64,000 nucleotides of DNA, taken from contig NZ_AXAJ01000013.1 of NCBI RefSeq assembly GCF_000472445.1, forward strand, positions 62,001-126,000, read 5' to 3'. The stretch's first letter is position 1; the number at the start of each line of letters is the position of its first letter. Source of the stretch: Burkholderia sp. WSM2230 (lineage in GTDB: Bacteria; Pseudomonadota; Gammaproteobacteria; Burkholderiales; Burkholderiaceae). The position numbers and the translations under genes were made by a program. The notes beneath the pieces were generated by a model, which worked only from the letters and a program-made list of their open reading frames with translations, did not search any database and was not told where the DNA came from. Shown one piece after another: positions 61,812 through 64,000 of the stretch.

Positions 61812-63914
61812 ATGACTCAACCCCATCAAGCCACCCTGCTGGTCGAACTGCTGACCGAGGAACTGCCGCCGAAAGCGCTCGCCCGTCTCGGCGACGCTTT
61901 CGCCGAAGGTATCGCAGAACGCCTCGCGGCGCGCGACCTGATTGAAGGCGAACTGTCCTTCGAGCGTTATGCAACGCCACGCCGCCTCGCCGTCATGGTG
62001 AAGAACGTGCGCGCGGTCGCGCCGGAAAAACAGGTGCGCGAAAAAGTGCTGCCGGTTTCCGTCGCGCTGGATAAAGACGGTCAGCCCACGGCGCCGCTCG
62101 CAAAGAAACTCGCCGCGCTCGGCTTCCCCGATTTTTCGGTGAGTGACCTGGAGCGCGCGCAGGACGGCAAGGCCGAAGCCTTCTTCCTGCGCTATGCCGC
62201 GCCAGGCGCCACGCTCGCGGAAGGCCTGCAAGCCGCGCTCGACGAAACGCTCGCGAAGCTGCCCATTCCGAAGGTGATGACCTATCAGCGTCCGGACGGC
62301 TCCAGCGTGCAGTTCGTGCGCCCGGCGCATCGCCTGACCGCGCTGCACGGCGAGCAGGTCGTGCCTGTCAGCGCGCTCGGCATCGACGCCGATGACACCA
62401 CGCTCGGTCACCGCTTCCTGTCCGAAGGCTTCGTGCAGATCCAGCACGCCGATGCCTACGTGGACACGCTGATGCACAAAGGCCGCGTCGTGCCCAACTT
62501 CGCGGATCGCAAGGAAACCATCCGCACACATCTGCTCGCACACGCGGACGGCGACCAGGTCGTGATGCCGGAATCGCTGCTCGACGAAGTGACGTCGCTG
62601 GTCGAATGGCCTGTGGTTTATTCCTGCCGCTTCGAGGACGAATTCCTGCAAGTGCCGCAGGAATGTCTGATCCTTACCATGCAGACGAATCAGAAGTACT
62701 TCGCGCTGACCGATGCCAACGGCAAGCTGCGCTCGCGATTCCTGATCGTGTCGAATATCGAGACGTCGACGCCCGGCGACATTATCGAAGGCAATGAGCG
62801 TGTGGTGCGCCCGCGTCTGGCGGACGCGAAGTTCTTCTTCGAGCAGGACAAGAAAAAGCCGCTCGCCGAGCGCGTGCCGCTGCTCGCGAACGTCGTGTAT
62901 CACAACAAGCTTGGCTCAGCGCTGCAACGCGTGGAGCGGCTCGAAGGGCTGGCGGGCGCGATCGCCGCTCTGATCGGCGCGGATGTGGCGCTCGCAAAGC
63001 GCGCCGCGCGTCTGGCCAAGGCCGATCTGATCACCGACATGGTGGGCGAATTCCCCGAGTTGCAAGGCACCATGGGCACGTACTACGCGCGCCACGACGG
63101 CGAGCCGGAAGAAGTCGCGCTCGCGTGCTCGGAACATTATCAGCCGCGCTTCTCCGGCGACGCGTTGCCGGCTACCGCAACCGGCACGGTCGTCGCGCTC
63201 GCTGACAAGCTCGAAACGCTGGTCGGCATCTGGGGCATCGGTCTGCAGCCAACCGGCGAGAAGGACCCGTTCGCGCTGCGCCGTCACGCGCTCGGCGTGC
63301 TGCGCATTCTGGTCGAGAAGCAACTGGCGGTGGACTTCGTCGAACTGTTGCGCACGACTCACGCGCAATTCGCCGCGCTGCCGAACGTGGCCGATTCGAC
63401 ACAAGCCATCTACGAATTCAGCATGGATCGTCTGCGCGGTCTGCTGCGCGAACGCGGTCACGCACTGGGCGAGATCGACGCGGTGCTGGCGCTCGAGCCC
63501 TCGCGTCTTGACGACATCGTCGCGCGTCTCGATGCCGTGCGCGAGTTTGCAGCGTTGCCGGAAGCGGCGTCGCTCGCGGCAGCCAACAAGCGCATCTCGA
63601 ACATTCTGAAGAAGTCGGAAAGCGTCGCCGGGAACGGCGGCGTGCAGCCCGCGCTGCTGGTCGAAGCGGCGGAGAAGGCCTTGCATGCACAGCTCGAACA
63701 GGTCGCGCCGCGCGTACAGTCGCAGCTTGCCGCGCGCGACTACACGGGCGCGCTGACCGCGCTGGCTGCGCTGCGCGAACCGGTCGACACGTTTTTCAAC
63801 GACGTGATGGTCAACGCGGAAGATCCGGCGTTGCGCGCGAACCGTCTGGCCTTGCTCGGCGCGCTGCATCAGCAGATGAATTGCGTCGCGGACATTTCGC
63901 GACTCGCCGCCTGA
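61812..63914 (+). CDS. glyS: Glycyl-tRNA synthetase beta subunit
   Basis: Beta subunit, needed for tRNA recognition by the alpha2beta2 enzyme. The 700-residue protein (E. coli GlyS 689) begins with TLLVELLTEELPPKALARL and has MVGEFPELQGTMGTYYARHDGE, the HD-domain-like region RHALGVLRIL, and a C-terminal helical tRNA-binding part, the usual order. It follows glyQ and is followed after 10 bases by gmhB. Confidence 0.96.
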   Translation: MTQPHQATLLVELLTEELPPKALARLGDAFAEGIAERLAARDLIEGELSFERYATPRRLAVMVKNVRAVAPEKQVREKVLPVSVALDKDGQPTAPLAKKLAALGFPDFSVSDLERAQDGKAEAFFLRYAAPGATLAEGLQAALDETLAKLPIPKVMTYQRPDGSSVQFVRPAHRLTALHGEQVVPVSALGIDADDTTLGHRFLSEGFVQIQHADAYVDTLMHKGRVVPNFADRKETIRTHLLAHADGDQVVMPESLLDEVTSLVEWPVVYSCRFEDEFLQVPQECLILTMQTNQKYFALTDANGKLRSRFLIVSNIETSTPGDIIEGNERVVRPRLADAKFFFEQDKKKPLAERVPLLANVVYHNKLGSALQRVERLEGLAGAIAALIGADVALAKRAARLAKADLITDMVGEFPELQGTMGTYYARHDGEPEEVALACSEHYQPRFSGDALPATATGTVVALADKLETLVGIWGIGLQPTGEKDPFALRRHALGVLRILVEKQLAVDFVELLRTTHAQFAALPNVADSTQAIYEFSMDRLRGLLRERGHALGEIDAVLALEPSRLDDIVARLDAVREFAALPEAASLAAANKRISNILKKSESVAGNGGVQPALLVEAAEKALHAQLEQVAPRVQSQLAARDYTGALTALAALREPVDTFFNDVMVNAEDPALRANRLALLGALHQQMNCVADISRLAA

Positions 63915-63924
63915 GCCGCACGCC

Positions 63925-64000
63925 ATGCCGACGAAAAAAGTAGTGATCCTCGATCGCGACGGCGTGATCAACGTCGACTCCGACGCGTTCATCAAGTCGC
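63925..64000 (+). CDS. gmhB: D-glycero-beta-D-manno-heptose 1,7-bisphosphate 7-phosphatase, N-terminus
   Basis: Only the first 25 codons are in the window. They read MPTKKVVILDRDGVINVDSD, which is the HAD-superfamily motif I (DRDGVIN) of GmhB, in the pathway to the ADP-heptose of lipopolysaccharide core. The gene starts 10 bases after glyS; glyS-gmhB is the usual order in Burkholderia. It is cut by the window edge. Confidence 0.85.
   Translation, partial: MPTKKVVILDRDGVINVDSDAFIKS

Overview
The window is ordinary high-GC chromosome from a beta-proteobacterium of the Burkholderia/Paraburkholderia group. The evidence is the protein sequences themselves (GrpE start, HrcA, YajC, SecD and Hmp look burkholderial), the gene order grpE-hslR-hemH-hrcA-nadK-recN, oxyR-recG, queA-tgt-yajC-secDF and glyQ-glyS-gmhB, and the third-position GC bias. 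Almost all of it is housekeeping; assignment to a species is not possible from the sequence alone.

Layout. 1-9.1 kb: the first codons of grpE with an upstream heat-shock promoter, a small secreted or membrane protein, hslR, hemH and hrcA (all leftward except the small one), then nadK and recN rightward and glnE leftward. 9.2-17.6 kb: yhdP, a nitrilase-family amidase and tldD, a clean terminator, then aroG behind a complete transcription attenuator with an aromatic-rich leader peptide. 17.7-20 kb: an orphan HigA-like regulator, NO-detoxifying hmp with an NsrR-type operator, and a PduO-type cobalamin adenosyltransferase. 20-26.8 kb: a hairpin repeat array, a D-lactate dehydrogenase-like flavoprotein, the glycolate oxidase genes glcDEF, a YggS protein and proC. 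27.8-35.1 kb: ubiA, then an oxidative-stress block (dps, katA, oxyR) that includes two unannotated-size microgenes beside katA, and recG. 35.2-41.3 kb: queuosine genes queA and tgt, and the export genes yajC-secD-secF. 41.4-49 kb: an MHS-type transporter, two YceI proteins with a cytochrome b561, and a pqiA-pqiA-pqiB-pqiC lipid-transport operon. 49-58.8 kb: a THUMP methyltransferase, a VOC protein, a WYL regulator, a three-subunit transhydrogenase, nudJ-mnmA, and an FMN-dependent glutamate synthase-like protein. 58.9-60.6 kb: a compact, lower-GC accessory island. 60.7-64 kb: glyQ, glyS and the start of gmhB.

Two loci stand out. First, aroG has promoter, a 22-codon leader peptide with a run of Phe/Tyr/Trp codons, three alternative pairings and a terminator, all readable directly, which predicts control of DAHP synthase by charging of aromatic tRNAs. 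Second, 58954-60570 encodes three overlapping or abutting genes: a PAAR spike protein with a C-terminal transthyretin-like extension, a zinc peptidoglycan amidase with all expected active-site residues, and a small membrane-anchored protein. This reads as an orphan type VI secretion effector-immunity cassette. Lesser points are the covarying 48-bp hairpin array upstream of the lactate dehydrogenase gene, the two katA-flanking microgenes, and two unrelated 14-bp minisatellites on either side of nudJ-mnmA.
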